DNA from: Chryseobacterium sp.
Lineage (GTDB): Bacteria; Bacteroidota; Bacteroidia; Flavobacteriales; Weeksellaceae
Direction: 5' to 3'
Assembly (NCBI GenBank): GCA_031286615.1
Contig: JAITUA010000015.1
Span: 372,001-436,000, forward strand
DNA length: 64,000 bases
Shown here: in pieces, positions 38,401 through 46,879 of the stretch
How positions within the stretch are numbered: the stretch's first letter is position 1
How the letters are laid out: every line of letters begins with the position of its first letter
Notes under the pieces: generated by a model
Database searches by the model: none
The model's input: only the letters and a program-made list of their open reading frames with translations
What the model was told of the DNA's origin: nothing
Program-made: the position numbers and the translations under genes

Positions 38401-40234
38401 TGATAATGAAGACAGCAGTATCAGTTTCCAGAGAAATAAATTAGGTCAGATCACCACTGAGAAACAAGGTGAACATTCTATTCAATATGAATATGACAGT
38501 GAGGGAAATCTTATAGGTCTACAAAGTAGTTTGGGTGCAGAAATAGAATATTCTTACAATGATCTGAGACATCTTAAAAGTGTTAGAGCAGCTACTTCGG
38601 ATCTTCAGTTGCCATGGCAGATGGACCTGGATATCAGTAAAAATGGGCAGCTCCTTTCCCGCGAAATGACGGGTGGGGTAGAAAGCAGTTTTGAGTTTGA
38701 TCATATCGGAATGCCGATAAGTCAGAAAGTGACAATCAATAAAACAGATACTGCCTTCCATAAAGACTATGACTGGGCGGCGGGAAGCCGTTTGCTTCAT
38801 GTTCTGGACAGAGTGACAGGAGGAAGAACAAGATTTGATTATGATGCCTTTGGAAGCCTTGTCGCAGCAGAAAATTCCAGTGGGGAAGTTCAGTATAAAA
38901 ATCCTGATGAAACTGGCTGTCTGTACGAAAGTGCAAGAAGAACCGACCGTGTATACGATAAAGGCGGAAAACTGATGCGTGACAAAAACTGGTTCTATCA
39001 TTATGATGAAGAAGGAAATTTACTGTTAAAAAGTAAACGGCCGGTTAATAATGTCTTGCCTGAGTATCGGGAAGAAGAAAACAACGTGCATCCTTATTAC
39101 AAAACTATAGCTTCAGACTGGCTGAATACTCCTAAGCTGCCAAACGGTATAGACTTGCCGGATGTAAATTTTTTATCTCCAGAAGAAGTACAAAGCCCGG
39201 AATGGAACCCAGGTGACTGGGCCTATTTCTGGCATGCCAACGGTATGCTTTCCAAAGTAAAACGTCCGGATGGAAAAGAGGTGACTTTTGGATATGATGC
39301 GTTGGGAAGAAGAATATCTAAAATTGGAGCAAAGAAAATAACTCGTTATATTTGGGATGGCAATGTGCTTTTACATGAATGGAGTTACGATATCGAGGAA
39401 GAACCTGTAACCACAGTAGATGATGACGGAAATATCATCGCAGGAAAAGAACCTGTACAAAATGTGGTTACATGGGTATATGAACGAAATTCATATGTGC
39501 CATGTGCCAAAATTATTAGCGGAGAAAGCTACAGTATTGTTTCTGATTACTTAGGCAGACCTGTTCAGGCTTTTGATGAAAAAGGGGGAGTAGTCTGGAG
39601 TACAGAATATGATATTTATGGAAACCTTAAAAATGTGAAAGGTGGCAGATATTTTATTCCGTTCAGGCAGCTTGGGCAATATGAGGATATAGAAACAGAC
39701 GGTCTTTATTATAACAGATATAGGTATTATGACAGCAGCAGTGGCGTATATCTGACAAAAGACCCCATAGGCTTATTTGGGAATAATCCCAACCCTTATG
39801 CATATGTTTTTGACAGCAATAACTGGGTTGATGTCTTTGGCTTAGATCCACTTGGTACAACTGGATATGCAGTATATGCATTATATGAAAACGGATCATC
39901 AACTCCATATTATGTAGGTATTACTAAACAAAATGTTGGTGATAGGATGTCTCAGCATATGGATACAGGAAGATATGGAGAAACAACTACTCATAGAGTT
40001 CTCCAGGAAAATATAACAATAGAACAAGCAAGAGGATATGAGCAGTTTTATATTGAGCAGTATGAAACAAAAACAGGAATTATTGGGGAAGAAATATCCT
40101 CTACAAATAGAGGAAATAAAATAAACTCGTTTGAAAAAACCCGTACAGATCCTAGAGGTGTTGCTTTTAAAGCTGAATACGATAAAATTAAGAAAGAAGC
40201 TGAATTAGCTGGAACAAGAATAAAATGTAAATAA
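35465..40234 (+). CDS. Rhs/YD-repeat polymorphic toxin with GIY-YIG nuclease-like C-terminus
   Basis: 1589 residues. The N-terminal part (about 110-300) is Pro-, Gly- and hydrophobic-rich and PAAR-like; DUF6531-type PVNLVTGAMVFEWDDFEI starts at about 372. YD repeats (YEYD..GNL-type) run to about 1410, ending in the Rhs-core hallmark GLYYNRYRYYDSSSGVYL and DPIGLFGNNPNPYAYV. The variable toxin starts at DPLG (residue 1461). The toxin (1467-1589) has a GIY-YIG nuclease look: AVYALY, YYVGIT (1482-1487), Arg1494, Glu1526 in EQARGYEQFY, and Asn1551. The Rhs shell would encapsulate this domain and deliver it via VgrG. The nuclease call is inference from motifs. Confidence 0.88.
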   Translation: MADLNKKTVKPIKVAKPDMNPDRSLKVNADVTSVSWDKTKQGWKNGMKNNVDSLNPVSMAKSLAGGDSAQPGKSSGGGGGGSAVTAEKAAPESKVKLIKVNTPAMPSTAIQHTSKHFDIVLAIDIHWTLIPPPPSFMLIPLPLPHPFIGIVFDIMDYITITIPIPQFARNLMPSLPESIPMGGSIYVHGRHKATTTTSVMGVVIPFRHITSLIPVYIIPFPQEAPHEGEVYYGSQTVLAQGSKMSGNQPQQVLTCMGFPFGMTMLPAMPDKPKKNPLAYFAFYNNFSSMYIQINTGGPVLVGGAFVPHVYTPGEMLMRLAGMFLMRSLTKKIGKLGANGLKKFNNSVLKKAPFSKFKFANALSKKLCKWGFEPVNLVTGAMVFEWDDFEIQGSTPLKWRNVWHSDRPYDFGPLGNGVFNNHDLFILPEENNKFAGWMHPDENIAMLIPAPEIGEEMTYFRDQKIWQYRPSSSIWVIRKGTDIYTYKRFHHFTEGTIYKVIRIEYGDGTIREYEYEDRNIILKSIKDVKSGFSIETVIHSEYKKVTEVYYCYKKQRDLQVRYDYDERGNLTHVWDIHKKAIVFEYDGKNQVVKRTNRNGMSYQWEYDAEGRVTHTKGADGYMEGKLQYHDEEGFTEVIYPKQNNKTEEYHYDENFLVYKSVDGEGGETWYDYTAYNELKMIGSPEGRVEGYTYDEMGNIRIFHSPDGEEYHYQYNEFGQVIARLSPSGTSETWSYDEDGKLLSYTDPTEESVYYEYSDAERLPETSRRADIITHYEYNSRGQVIHLTNSAGAEQYLKYDEYGRMLVFSPKPLNRTILNRDRMGRVIEVNEEGQLPLKLRYDAYDLPVYATDGRAEWLLSYTPLGSLKRKVRRNAITNKKEETLIFGYDAYENLVSITNEKGEIYSFERNNNNEIIGETGFDGQKKFFIRDKDGLITQKRTPQGNNTFYEYDLGRRITQTHYPDGTWEAYQYDTSGLLVKADNEDSSISFQRNKLGQITTEKQGEHSIQYEYDSEGNLIGLQSSLGAEIEYSYNDLRHLKSVRAATSDLQLPWQMDLDISKNGQLLSREMTGGVESSFEFDHIGMPISQKVTINKTDTAFHKDYDWAAGSRLLHVLDRVTGGRTRFDYDAFGSLVAAENSSGEVQYKNPDETGCLYESARRTDRVYDKGGKLMRDKNWFYHYDEEGNLLLKSKRPVNNVLPEYREEENNVHPYYKTIASDWLNTPKLPNGIDLPDVNFLSPEEVQSPEWNPGDWAYFWHANGMLSKVKRPDGKEVTFGYDALGRRISKIGAKKITRYIWDGNVLLHEWSYDIEEEPVTTVDDDGNIIAGKEPVQNVVTWVYERNSYVPCAKIISGESYSIVSDYLGRPVQAFDEKGGVVWSTEYDIYGNLKNVKGGRYFIPFRQLGQYEDIETDGLYYNRYRYYDSSSGVYLTKDPIGLFGNNPNPYAYVFDSNNWVDVFGLDPLGTTGYAVYALYENGSSTPYYVGITKQNVGDRMSQHMDTGRYGETTTHRVLQENITIEQARGYEQFYIEQYETKTGIIGEEISSTNRGNKINSFEKTRTDPRGVAFKAEYDKIKKEAELAGTRIKCK

Positions 40235-40237
40235 TTT

Positions 40238-40741
40238 ATGGAATACTTTGAAAAAAAAGAAGGCAGTATCTTTTTCATACCCTTATTTTTACCTGGAGGG
40301 GTAAAGGAAAATATTAAAAATTATAAATCTTTCAAATTTTCTGAAAATGAGACCTATGCTTATGGAAGATTAATTGAAAAGAATGATTCAACAGGAGATC
40401 TTATTGAAATATTCAAATACACAGGTGAAATTCCAAAGGATAAGAATATAATTCTTAATTCGGGAAGATTAACAGAGCCTATCCATACTACGCTGGCTTT
40501 TGACAGAAGCAGATGGAGATTCATTTTTGAAACAGATAATTATGATAAAAATAAGGATTCCAATTATTCCGAAATAACTTTTATTCTGGGTACAGAAAAT
40601 AGCTTTGACTTATGGAAAGGTGGAACAAAGCAGAGAATAAGTAATGACGAAGCTAAAAAATATAATCCCTGGACAATCTTCAACCCAACAAGAGTTGAAG
40701 ATGCTATAAAAACTAATAACCTGGCTCTGCTCCAGCAATAG
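40238..40741 (+). CDS. candidate cognate immunity protein (Imm26-like features)
   Basis: 167 residues, no signal peptide, starting 3 bp after the Rhs stop, the classic immunity position. The N-terminal pattern GSIFFIPLFLPGG with YAYGRLIEKND recalls the Imm26 family, but the match is judged by eye and weak. Base composition is more AT-rich than in the Rhs core, as in the toxin domain, suggesting recombination of toxin and immunity as one cassette. A cytosolic protein fits a cytosolic nuclease target. Confidence 0.7.
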   Translation: MEYFEKKEGSIFFIPLFLPGGVKENIKNYKSFKFSENETYAYGRLIEKNDSTGDLIEIFKYTGEIPKDKNIILNSGRLTEPIHTTLAFDRSRWRFIFETDNYDKNKDSNYSEITFILGTENSFDLWKGGTKQRISNDEAKKYNPWTIFNPTRVEDAIKTNNLALLQQ

Positions 40742-40754
40742 AAACATTAAGGCT

Positions 40755-41105
40755 ATGGAAATTAATGAATTAAAAGAAGTTATCAGGCCCTTTTTTTGGG
40801 TAGAGCATTCAAACAGCTTTTCGGTGTGCTTAGACGTGGGAGCGTATAAACAGGAAATATTTGATACCCGTGCTGATGAAGGGTTTGAAGGAAATGGTTA
40901 TGATTGGGCATCATTGGCAGACGTTTTTATTAGAGAAAAAAGAGCCGATCTGATGGATATCATTCATTTTGATCCTGAAGCAGGAATGTTTTGTGCTTAC
41001 TCTTCCGATTCAGAAAAGTTGAAAGATTTTATTTTAAACTTTAAAAAAGCATGTGAAGATGAAACTTTAATTAAAGATTTGTTTTCACGTGCTGAACTGG
41101 ACTAA
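40755..41105 (+). CDS. Imm51-family immunity protein
   Basis: 116 residues. The sequence SFSVCLDVGAYKQEIFDTRA, GFEGNGYDWASLADVFI, then FDPEAGMFCAYSSDSEKL resembles the Imm51 family, whose members protect against polymorphic toxins. It lies 13 bp after the first immunity candidate. One of the two may be the partner of the present GIY-YIG toxin, and the other may guard against a toxin lost from this Rhs or carried by relatives. Confidence 0.75.
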   Translation: MEINELKEVIRPFFWVEHSNSFSVCLDVGAYKQEIFDTRADEGFEGNGYDWASLADVFIREKRADLMDIIHFDPEAGMFCAYSSDSEKLKDFILNFKKACEDETLIKDLFSRAELD

Positions 41106-41183
41106 TCAAATATTAAAACAATTTAAAGAAGTTTACATGATGATTAGCAGATAAAACTTAATCCAAATCCAATCCAAATATAT

Positions 41184-41678
41184 ATGAAGAAAATATTCTC
41201 AGAACTTAAGGGTTTTGTGGTGTTTAGTCCACAGCTTTTAGCAAACTACCTGCAGGAAAATCATCTTCCGGGTAATAATATTTTAAAATATTTCGTAGAA
41301 AATGAACATGGAGACGAAATAACAAAATCAGGAATCGCTATTCCGATAATAGGGGTAGAAGAAGATTATTATGTATTCCGGGTCTCTGTGAATGACGAAA
41401 AAATATTGAATGATGATGAGGTAGAGGTAGAGTCCAAAGGCTGGATATTTCAGACTGCTAATAATGAAGTGAAAATTGTTGGTATTGGTTATTTAAAAGA
41501 TATTGCTGCTATCAGCGAAGAAAATAGTGTCACACTATCTCTGGAAAATGGATGGTATTCTTTAAAAATACGCGGAGGAAATAAAGATGGTGAAAGATTA
41601 TTTGAACTGAATATGCAGAAACAGGACATGTATCCGGCTTTTAGTGGAGATGTCACTACAGAATATTATTACGGATAA
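41184..41678 (+). CDS. small unknown protein, third candidate immunity/associated gene
   Basis: 164 residues, no signal peptide, no recognised domain. It is on the same strand 78 bp after the Imm51 gene, at the end of the operon. Predicted as mixed alpha-beta with several acidic stretches (NDDEVEVESKGW), in the style of immunity proteins. A role in immunity is inferred only from position. Confidence 0.55.
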   Translation: MKKIFSELKGFVVFSPQLLANYLQENHLPGNNILKYFVENEHGDEITKSGIAIPIIGVEEDYYVFRVSVNDEKILNDDEVEVESKGWIFQTANNEVKIVGIGYLKDIAAISEENSVTLSLENGWYSLKIRGGNKDGERLFELNMQKQDMYPAFSGDVTTEYYYG

Positions 41679-41702
41679 AATATGCGTTAAAAAATATTAA
41701 TG

Positions 41703-41717
41703 AAGGTAAAATACCTT
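41703..41717 (+). terminator. weak hairpin at the end of the toxin operon
   Basis: AAGGTA (41703-41708) and TACCTT (41712-41717) pair around AAA, with no strong T tract after it. A poor terminator candidate. Confidence 0.35.
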
Positions 41718-41893
41718 TATTGAAGGGTAAATAGCTGAAGTTGAATTGTTAATAAAATTGATTTAACGGCTTGAAAAAATAGAATTTTCCTCAAAAACAT
41801 AGAAATGTAAATTTTCTTCAAAAAATATTTTGTCAGTAATAAAAAACGCTCTATATTTGCACCACTGAAAACAACGGTATAGCCGGAGTTGAA

Positions 41894-41978
41894 GGAGAGT
41901 TGGCAGAGTGGTCGATTGCGGCAGTCTTGAAAACTGTTGACTGTAACAGGTCCGGGGGTTCGAATCCCTCACTCTCCG
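41894..41978 (+). tRNA. tRNA-Ser (anticodon TGA)
   Basis: Acceptor arms GGAGAGT and ACTCTCC pair fully, and the discriminator base is G. The anticodon loop CTTGAAA gives TGA at 41928-41930. The T-arm TTCGAATCC is standard. A long variable arm typical of Ser tRNA follows the anticodon stem. It is 85 nt long and the encoded 3' end is CA only. Confidence 0.97.
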
Positions 41979-41981
41979 CAA

Positions 41982-42014
41982 AAAAGCTTGTAAATCAAAA
42001 ATTTACAAGCTTTT
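41982..42014. terminator. strong hairpin after tRNA-Ser
   Basis: A 14-bp perfect stem (AAAAGCTTGTAAAT with its complement) around CAAAA, then TGTATTTTT. Directly follows the tRNA. Nothing gene-like is seen in the rest of the gap to 42256. Confidence 0.85.
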
Positions 42015-42256
42015 GTATTTTTGGATGCTAGCGCAGGTGCTAGAATTATTATTGTAATTCAGGTATAATAAGTTATAAATTTAAATTTATAAATATTCCA
42101 CTTTCCTTCTTCAAAAATAAAAAAAAATGATTACTAAATAGTTACGCTTATAATGTACAGAATATGTTTTAAAAATATGACATAAAATTTCAACAATGTC
42201 ATTAAAAGTACAAAAGCAGGAATTCCTGATTTTGTCTTTATTATGCTAGAAAGATA

Positions 42257-42955
42257 CTATTTTCTAACATTATCCATCACCTCTTTGGATGTGATTAGTC
42301 CCAAAGCCCATTTTATCGACATAAACTTCTTCACGGGTGGTCTTAGAAACGTATAGTATGAAGTTCCCGTTCCCAAACGATCTACGTATTCAGGCTCGTA
42401 GAACGGATTGAAGGTTTTTATTTTTCTAAAAGTCCAGCTAAAATTAAATCTTCTTTTAGTAGCCTCCATCCAATAAAAGTTCAGGAGGAAAATATTTTCT
42501 TTGTTCCAAACTGTTTTCCTCATTCGCTCATCAATAACATCCATTTCTTCCTCAGTAGGAGTATAGGTCACATTCAGTTTAAACTTTTTATTGAACCGCT
42601 CTAAAAACTCTAACGACTTTTGGTCAATATTCTCCGGAGTAATTTTTTCAATTTCCTCCTGTGAATCACTTTCTAATTTCCCTTCTAAATCAATCGGTTC
42701 TTCAGAGTTTAAAATACGTATAGCTTCATCTTTATCATAAACATAAAGAGCATAATTTCCAAGTACAGGTCTTACGTAGTAAATTTCCTTTGTCTTATGT
42801 TTAGTACAAACCCTTGAAAGTTCTAAATTGGAATCAAAGAATATAAATTCCAAAGGATTATGCTCATCACTATTTGTTTTGATGATTGAATAAGGTTTTT
42901 GTCCCATTAATGATATACTAATTAATATTGTTAAAATTAAAAAAATATTTCTCAT
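42257..42955 (-). CDS. secreted/periplasmic protein of unknown function, candidate orphan immunity
   Basis: 232 residues with a signal peptide (about 1-18, ending LMGQ). No recognised domain. It starts 10 bp after the stop of a small fragment (42966-43214) that resembles the C-terminus of a toxin. A secreted immunity protein would be expected if that toxin acted in the periplasm, but this is inference. The gene is intact, and its codon use is AT-rich, like the nearby toxin-immunity cassette. Confidence 0.55.
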   Translation of the reverse strand: MRNIFLILTILISISLMGQKPYSIIKTNSDEHNPLEFIFFDSNLELSRVCTKHKTKEIYYVRPVLGNYALYVYDKDEAIRILNSEEPIDLEGKLESDSQEEIEKITPENIDQKSLEFLERFNKKFKLNVTYTPTEEEMDVIDERMRKTVWNKENIFLLNFYWMEATKRRFNFSWTFRKIKTFNPFYEPEYVDRLGTGTSYYTFLRPPVKKFMSIKWALGLITSKEVMDNVRK

Positions 42956-42965
42956 AGTATGTATT

Positions 42966-43214
42966 TTAGTTGCCGCTTCTAAAAACAGGAACCGCAGTAT
43001 TAGATGATGCAGTGTTTATCGGCCTTCCATCTAATATGAAATTGATGTACATCGAATTTCCGCGCATTTGATAAACAGATTTGTACTGTATCAAATCGAC
43101 ATTACTTTCTTCCGCATAGTTTCTAAGATCATGCGTTAGACTAACATTATAAGGGGTTACAATATACATATTTCCAATGTAAGGTTCATCTGGAATCCCT
43201 ATTAGAGAATTTTA
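42966..43214 (-). pseudogene. C-terminal fragment, possible toxin remnant
   Basis: The frame opens directly after an in-frame TAA and has no good start in its upstream part: it reads IGIPDEPYIGNMYIVTP... and then continues 67 codons from the first internal ATG at 43169. The end is ...PVFRSGN. It looks like the tail of a longer protein that has lost its 5' part. Position next to the toxin operon suggests a polymorphic toxin tip, but no family is recognised. Confidence 0.5.
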
Positions 43215-43523
43215 TAGAAAGTTGATTTAAGATTTTATTAGAATTCTAAATACCTGTGATAATCTATATAATAACTTATACATTGAAGCGTGTTATTGGT
43301 TAATTTTTCTGATTTTTCAAAAATTGATTTTACTAGATATAACCAATAAAAATATCTACATTTTATGAACTTTCTTTTTGGGATACAATAATTTGACTTT
43401 TGATTGACCTGACAAAGCTATTTCTGAAAGTTGCCTTTTTTACCGAATCTTTACATTACAGTTTATATTGAATCTGTGAACTCGAAAAAAACTTCTGCAA
43501 ATCTATCCATCTTCCTGTATATT

Positions 43524-43549
43524 TTGATAACTTAAATAATTTATATTTG
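43524..43549 (+). promoter_or_regulatory. possible promoter of the GH97 gene
   Basis: TTG at 43524-43526 and TATATTTG at 43542-43549, an exact -7 box but with a 15-bp spacer, slightly short. It lies 24 bp before the start codon. The preceding 250 bp of the gap show no gene. Confidence 0.5.
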
Positions 43550-43572
43550 CTCATTATATCAGAAAATCTGCC

Positions 43573-45678
43573 ATGAAATTTTTACTTTATCTGTTTATTT
43601 GTTCCTCATTCGCCTCATTACAAGCACAAGAGCTTCAGTCTCCGGATAAAAATCTTCAAATTACATTTCAGCTCGGTAAAAAAGGAGAAGCATTTTACCA
43701 TCTGGACTATAAAAACAAAAGTGTTGTAGAAAACAGCAGGCTGGGATTTGTAATCAATAATACCATCTCTCTTTTTGAAGGGTTTAAAGTATCAGATATC
43801 AAATATTCTTCGTCTGATACAAATTGGGATCCGGTATGGGGTGAGCAGAAAACGATCAGAGATAATCACAAGGAAATGCTGGTCTATCTAGAGCAGGTTC
43901 AGACAGGTTATAAAGTAAATGTAAGATTCCGGTTATTTAATGACGGGCTTGGTTTCAGATATGAATTCCCTGTTCAGGATAAATTGCACAACTTCAGAAT
44001 AAATGAAGAAATTACAGAGTTTAATCTTAACAGAGATGATAAAGCATTCTGGATACCGGCAGATTATGATACCAACGAATTTTCTATTACCATCTCAAAA
44101 ATTTCTCAAATTTCATCACTTATTGATAAAGTAAGAAAAGAGCCTTTACCTTCTAATGCTCCTTCTAAGACTTTAGCTGTGCAGACTCCGCTTATGCTGA
44201 AATCTGATAATGGTTTATATATTAATATTCATGAAGCAGCACTGGTAAATTATCCCGCGATGCATTTGAATGTTGATGACAAGAACTATAAACTTAGTGC
44301 TCATTTAAGTCCAAACAGAAACGGAGAAAAGGCTTTTGTACGCACTCAGATGAAAACACCTTGGAGAACTATCGTTATTAGTGATGATGCCAGGGATATT
44401 CTTGCTTCAAAACTGATATTGAATCTCAACGAACCTAATAAAATTGATGATACTTCCTGGATAAAACCTATGAAATATATAGGAGTATGGTGGGAATATT
44501 TTATAGGCGGAGGTGCTACCTGGGCATATACGGATACTTCGGACATTATTATTGGAGAAACAGATTACTCTACACTGAAGCCCAACAATCACCATCCCGC
44601 AAATACCAAACATGTAAAAGAATACATAGATTTTGCCTCAGAAAACGGATTTGATGCAGTGCTTGTAGAAGGATGGAATGAAGGATGGGAAGATTGGGCA
44701 CCTTACGAAAAAGAAAAGATATTCAGTTTTACCAAGGCTTATCCTGATTTTGATGTAGAAGAACTTCGGACGTATGCTAAAACCAAAGGAGTTAAAATTA
44801 TCATGCACCATGAAACCACCTCATCTGTTGTTGATTACGAAAGACAATTGGATGATGCATTTTCTTTTATGAATAAGCATAATTATGATGCCGTAAAAAC
44901 AGGATATGTAGGACCCATTATTCCAAGGAGTGAATATCATGATAGCCAATGGATGGTCAATCATTATAATTTTGTTGCAGAGAGAGCTGCTAAGTATAAA
45001 ATTATGGTAGACTCTCACGAAGCTGTAAGACCAACAGGACGTTCCAGAACTTATCCAAATTGGGTGGCCCAGGAGTCAGCAAGAGGAACAGAATTTGAAT
45101 CCGTAGAAGGCAATAAGCCGGAACATACTACCATTTTACCATTTACCAGACTGATGGGAGGGCCGATGGATTATACCCCTGGAATTTTTCAAACCGATCT
45201 TTCTGTGTATGGTAGAAATAAATCAAGAGTAAGAACCACACTGGTAAAGCAGCTTGCCCTATACGTCACGATCTATAGTCCGTTACAAATGGCAGCTGAC
45301 ATTATAGAAAACTACAAAAAACGCCCGGATGCCTTTCAGTTCATAAAGGATGTTGCGGTAGATTGGGATAATACTTATATTTTGGAAGCTGAGCCCGGTG
45401 ATTACATAACTATTGCCCGTAAAGCGAAAAATAAAGATGAATGGTTTGTAGGAGGTATTACCGATGAAAACGAAAGAACAGCAACAATCAACTTTAGCTT
45501 TCTTCCAAAAGGAAAAAAATATGAAGCCACTGTCTATGAAGATGGAAAAAAAGCAGACTGGAAAAACAGCATTATAGATTATAAAATTAATAAGCAGGAA
45601 ATAACTTCCGGTACAATATTGAAGAAAAGATTAGCATCAAGTGGGGGTATTGCTATAAGCATAAAAGAGATTAAATAA
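43573..45678 (+). CDS. GH97 glycoside hydrolase (SusB-like alpha-glucosidase)
   Basis: 701 residues with a signal peptide (about 1-18, ending QAQ). The GH97 N-terminal beta-sandwich domain (about 20-285) is followed by the catalytic TIM barrel (GVWWEYFIGGGATWAY, EGWNEGWEDW, MHHETTS). Glu414 (HHE), Glu483 (DSHEAVRPTG) and Glu507 (RGTEFE) are spaced 69 and 24 residues apart, the same as Glu439, Glu508 and Glu532 as I recall them in SusB, so an inverting alpha-glucosidase is predicted. It probably degrades malto-oligosaccharides in the periplasm. There is no SusC/SusD pair here, so it is a stand-alone GH97. Confidence 0.92.
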   Translation: MKFLLYLFICSSFASLQAQELQSPDKNLQITFQLGKKGEAFYHLDYKNKSVVENSRLGFVINNTISLFEGFKVSDIKYSSSDTNWDPVWGEQKTIRDNHKEMLVYLEQVQTGYKVNVRFRLFNDGLGFRYEFPVQDKLHNFRINEEITEFNLNRDDKAFWIPADYDTNEFSITISKISQISSLIDKVRKEPLPSNAPSKTLAVQTPLMLKSDNGLYINIHEAALVNYPAMHLNVDDKNYKLSAHLSPNRNGEKAFVRTQMKTPWRTIVISDDARDILASKLILNLNEPNKIDDTSWIKPMKYIGVWWEYFIGGGATWAYTDTSDIIIGETDYSTLKPNNHHPANTKHVKEYIDFASENGFDAVLVEGWNEGWEDWAPYEKEKIFSFTKAYPDFDVEELRTYAKTKGVKIIMHHETTSSVVDYERQLDDAFSFMNKHNYDAVKTGYVGPIIPRSEYHDSQWMVNHYNFVAERAAKYKIMVDSHEAVRPTGRSRTYPNWVAQESARGTEFESVEGNKPEHTTILPFTRLMGGPMDYTPGIFQTDLSVYGRNKSRVRTTLVKQLALYVTIYSPLQMAADIIENYKKRPDAFQFIKDVAVDWDNTYILEAEPGDYITIARKAKNKDEWFVGGITDENERTATINFSFLPKGKKYEATVYEDGKKADWKNSIIDYKINKQEITSGTILKKRLASSGGIAISIKEIK

Positions 45679-45705
45679 TTCGGTTTTTCTTTCTATTTTT
45701 AATCC

Positions 45706-45959
45706 ATGGAAATTTTCTGAAAGCTCTTCAATCTTATATATCTGTTTCACCTGAGGAGGGACAATTGTTCCATTCCTATTTTGAACACAGAAAATATAAA
45801 AAGAATGCACTGGTCTTAAAAGAAGAAACAGTGGCAGAAAAAGCATTTTTCGTTATTAACGGAGGATTTCGACAGTTTTTTTACGATGAAAATGGTTTAG
45901 AAAAAACATTATATCTATTTTACTATTATTTTGCTCAATGGATTTATGCTTTCCGTTAG
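45706..45959 (+). pseudogene. decayed Crp/Fnr-family regulator
   Basis: An ATG at 45706 reads only MEIF before a stop. Adding one base restores a frame that continues ENFLKALQSYISVSPEEGQL and then FHSYFEHRKYKKNALVLKEE, a standard N-terminus for these regulators. The protein breaks off after FYDENGLEKTLYLF, with the DNA-binding part missing. So it has a start-site frameshift and is truncated. The truncated end runs into the next decayed gene. Confidence 0.75.
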
Positions 45960-46512
45960 CCATTTTTTGGCATCAGCTCATTCTGTACCTTCAGTATAAA
46001 GCGAGATTTTAAGTAAGCATATGTAAGGTAAGTGAGCAACTGAACACGCTCAGGTTTTTCATCTGTAGTCTCAGCAGCTTCATATCCCGCAATTCCTCCA
46101 AGACTATGTTTTGCTTTGAATAAGATTAGCAATGCATCAGCTCCAGGACTTAAATAATAGGCGTCCGTAAACCAATCCCAATCGCGAACTGTTAAGGCTG
46201 AAATATCTTTATCTCCTGCAATAACTAAGGCCGGAATTTCCATTTTTAGTGAAGTTTGGATTCAAATCCATGGGCGGCCCAGAAATTAACTAATGGAGCA
46301 TATTCATCTAATGATTTTCCGTAACCGTGAGCAAAGATTATAATAGGTAAATGGTCGCCTGTTGCGGGTGCAGAAACTCTTACTTCCAGATCTTCACCTC
46401 GTGCTGATGAAGCTGGTAAAATAATTGGAGCTATAAATATTATCGGTGTTGTCACACTTAATGGAATGTTAAAATTTGGTTTTCCATGATTTTGTAAAAT
46501 TGTTAAATGCAC
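45956..46512 (-). pseudogene. decayed alpha/beta hydrolase (chlorophyllase-like)
   Basis: Two minus-strand pieces: 46246-46512 encodes the N-terminal part with VRVSAPATGDHLPIIIFAHG and GYGKSLDEYAPLV; 45956-46243 encodes the C-terminal part with IPALVIAGDKD and AKHSLGGIAGYEA. They are in different frames and lack the central part that should hold the GxSxG nucleophile. So a deletion and frameshift removed the active site. Confidence 0.8.
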
Positions 46513-46879
46513 CTGTTTTTTATCCTTACAAAATTAATGAATCAAGGTTTTTTTAAGTAAAGGAAATCAAACGAATAATTATTATTTTCATATTGTTCCT
46601 TAAGTTTCACGTTTCTGCTTTTGTTAGAACAGGATTCTTATACTTTTGAACTTTAATAGCATCAAAAGGATCAGAAAAAAATTAAGATTCAAGTTGTAAC
46701 CTCAAGTGAGCGTAAAGACAGTATATGCTGAGTCGCTGAAAGATTGGGAATCTGTAAAGAAAGTATAGTCATTAGAGAAACTTTACAAAAAACAATATTG
46801 AAAAAAAATCCTATAATCCTATAAAAACATTCTGCCAATCATTGATTTGCAGAATGTTTATTACGTGATTTTTTGAAAT
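46513..46879. other. 367-bp gap with a minus-strand terminator
   Basis: AACATTCTGC (46826-46835) pairs exactly with GCAGAATGTT (46849-46858). Read on the minus strand it is followed by TTTTAT, fitting the end of the NAD(P)-binding protein gene. The rest of the gap holds nothing gene-like. Confidence 0.7.

Noticed and set aside
41763-41981. 72-codon minus-strand frame starting MRRVRDSNPRTCYSQQFSRL
   Set aside because: It is the antisense of the tRNA-Ser gene, a familiar false ORF.
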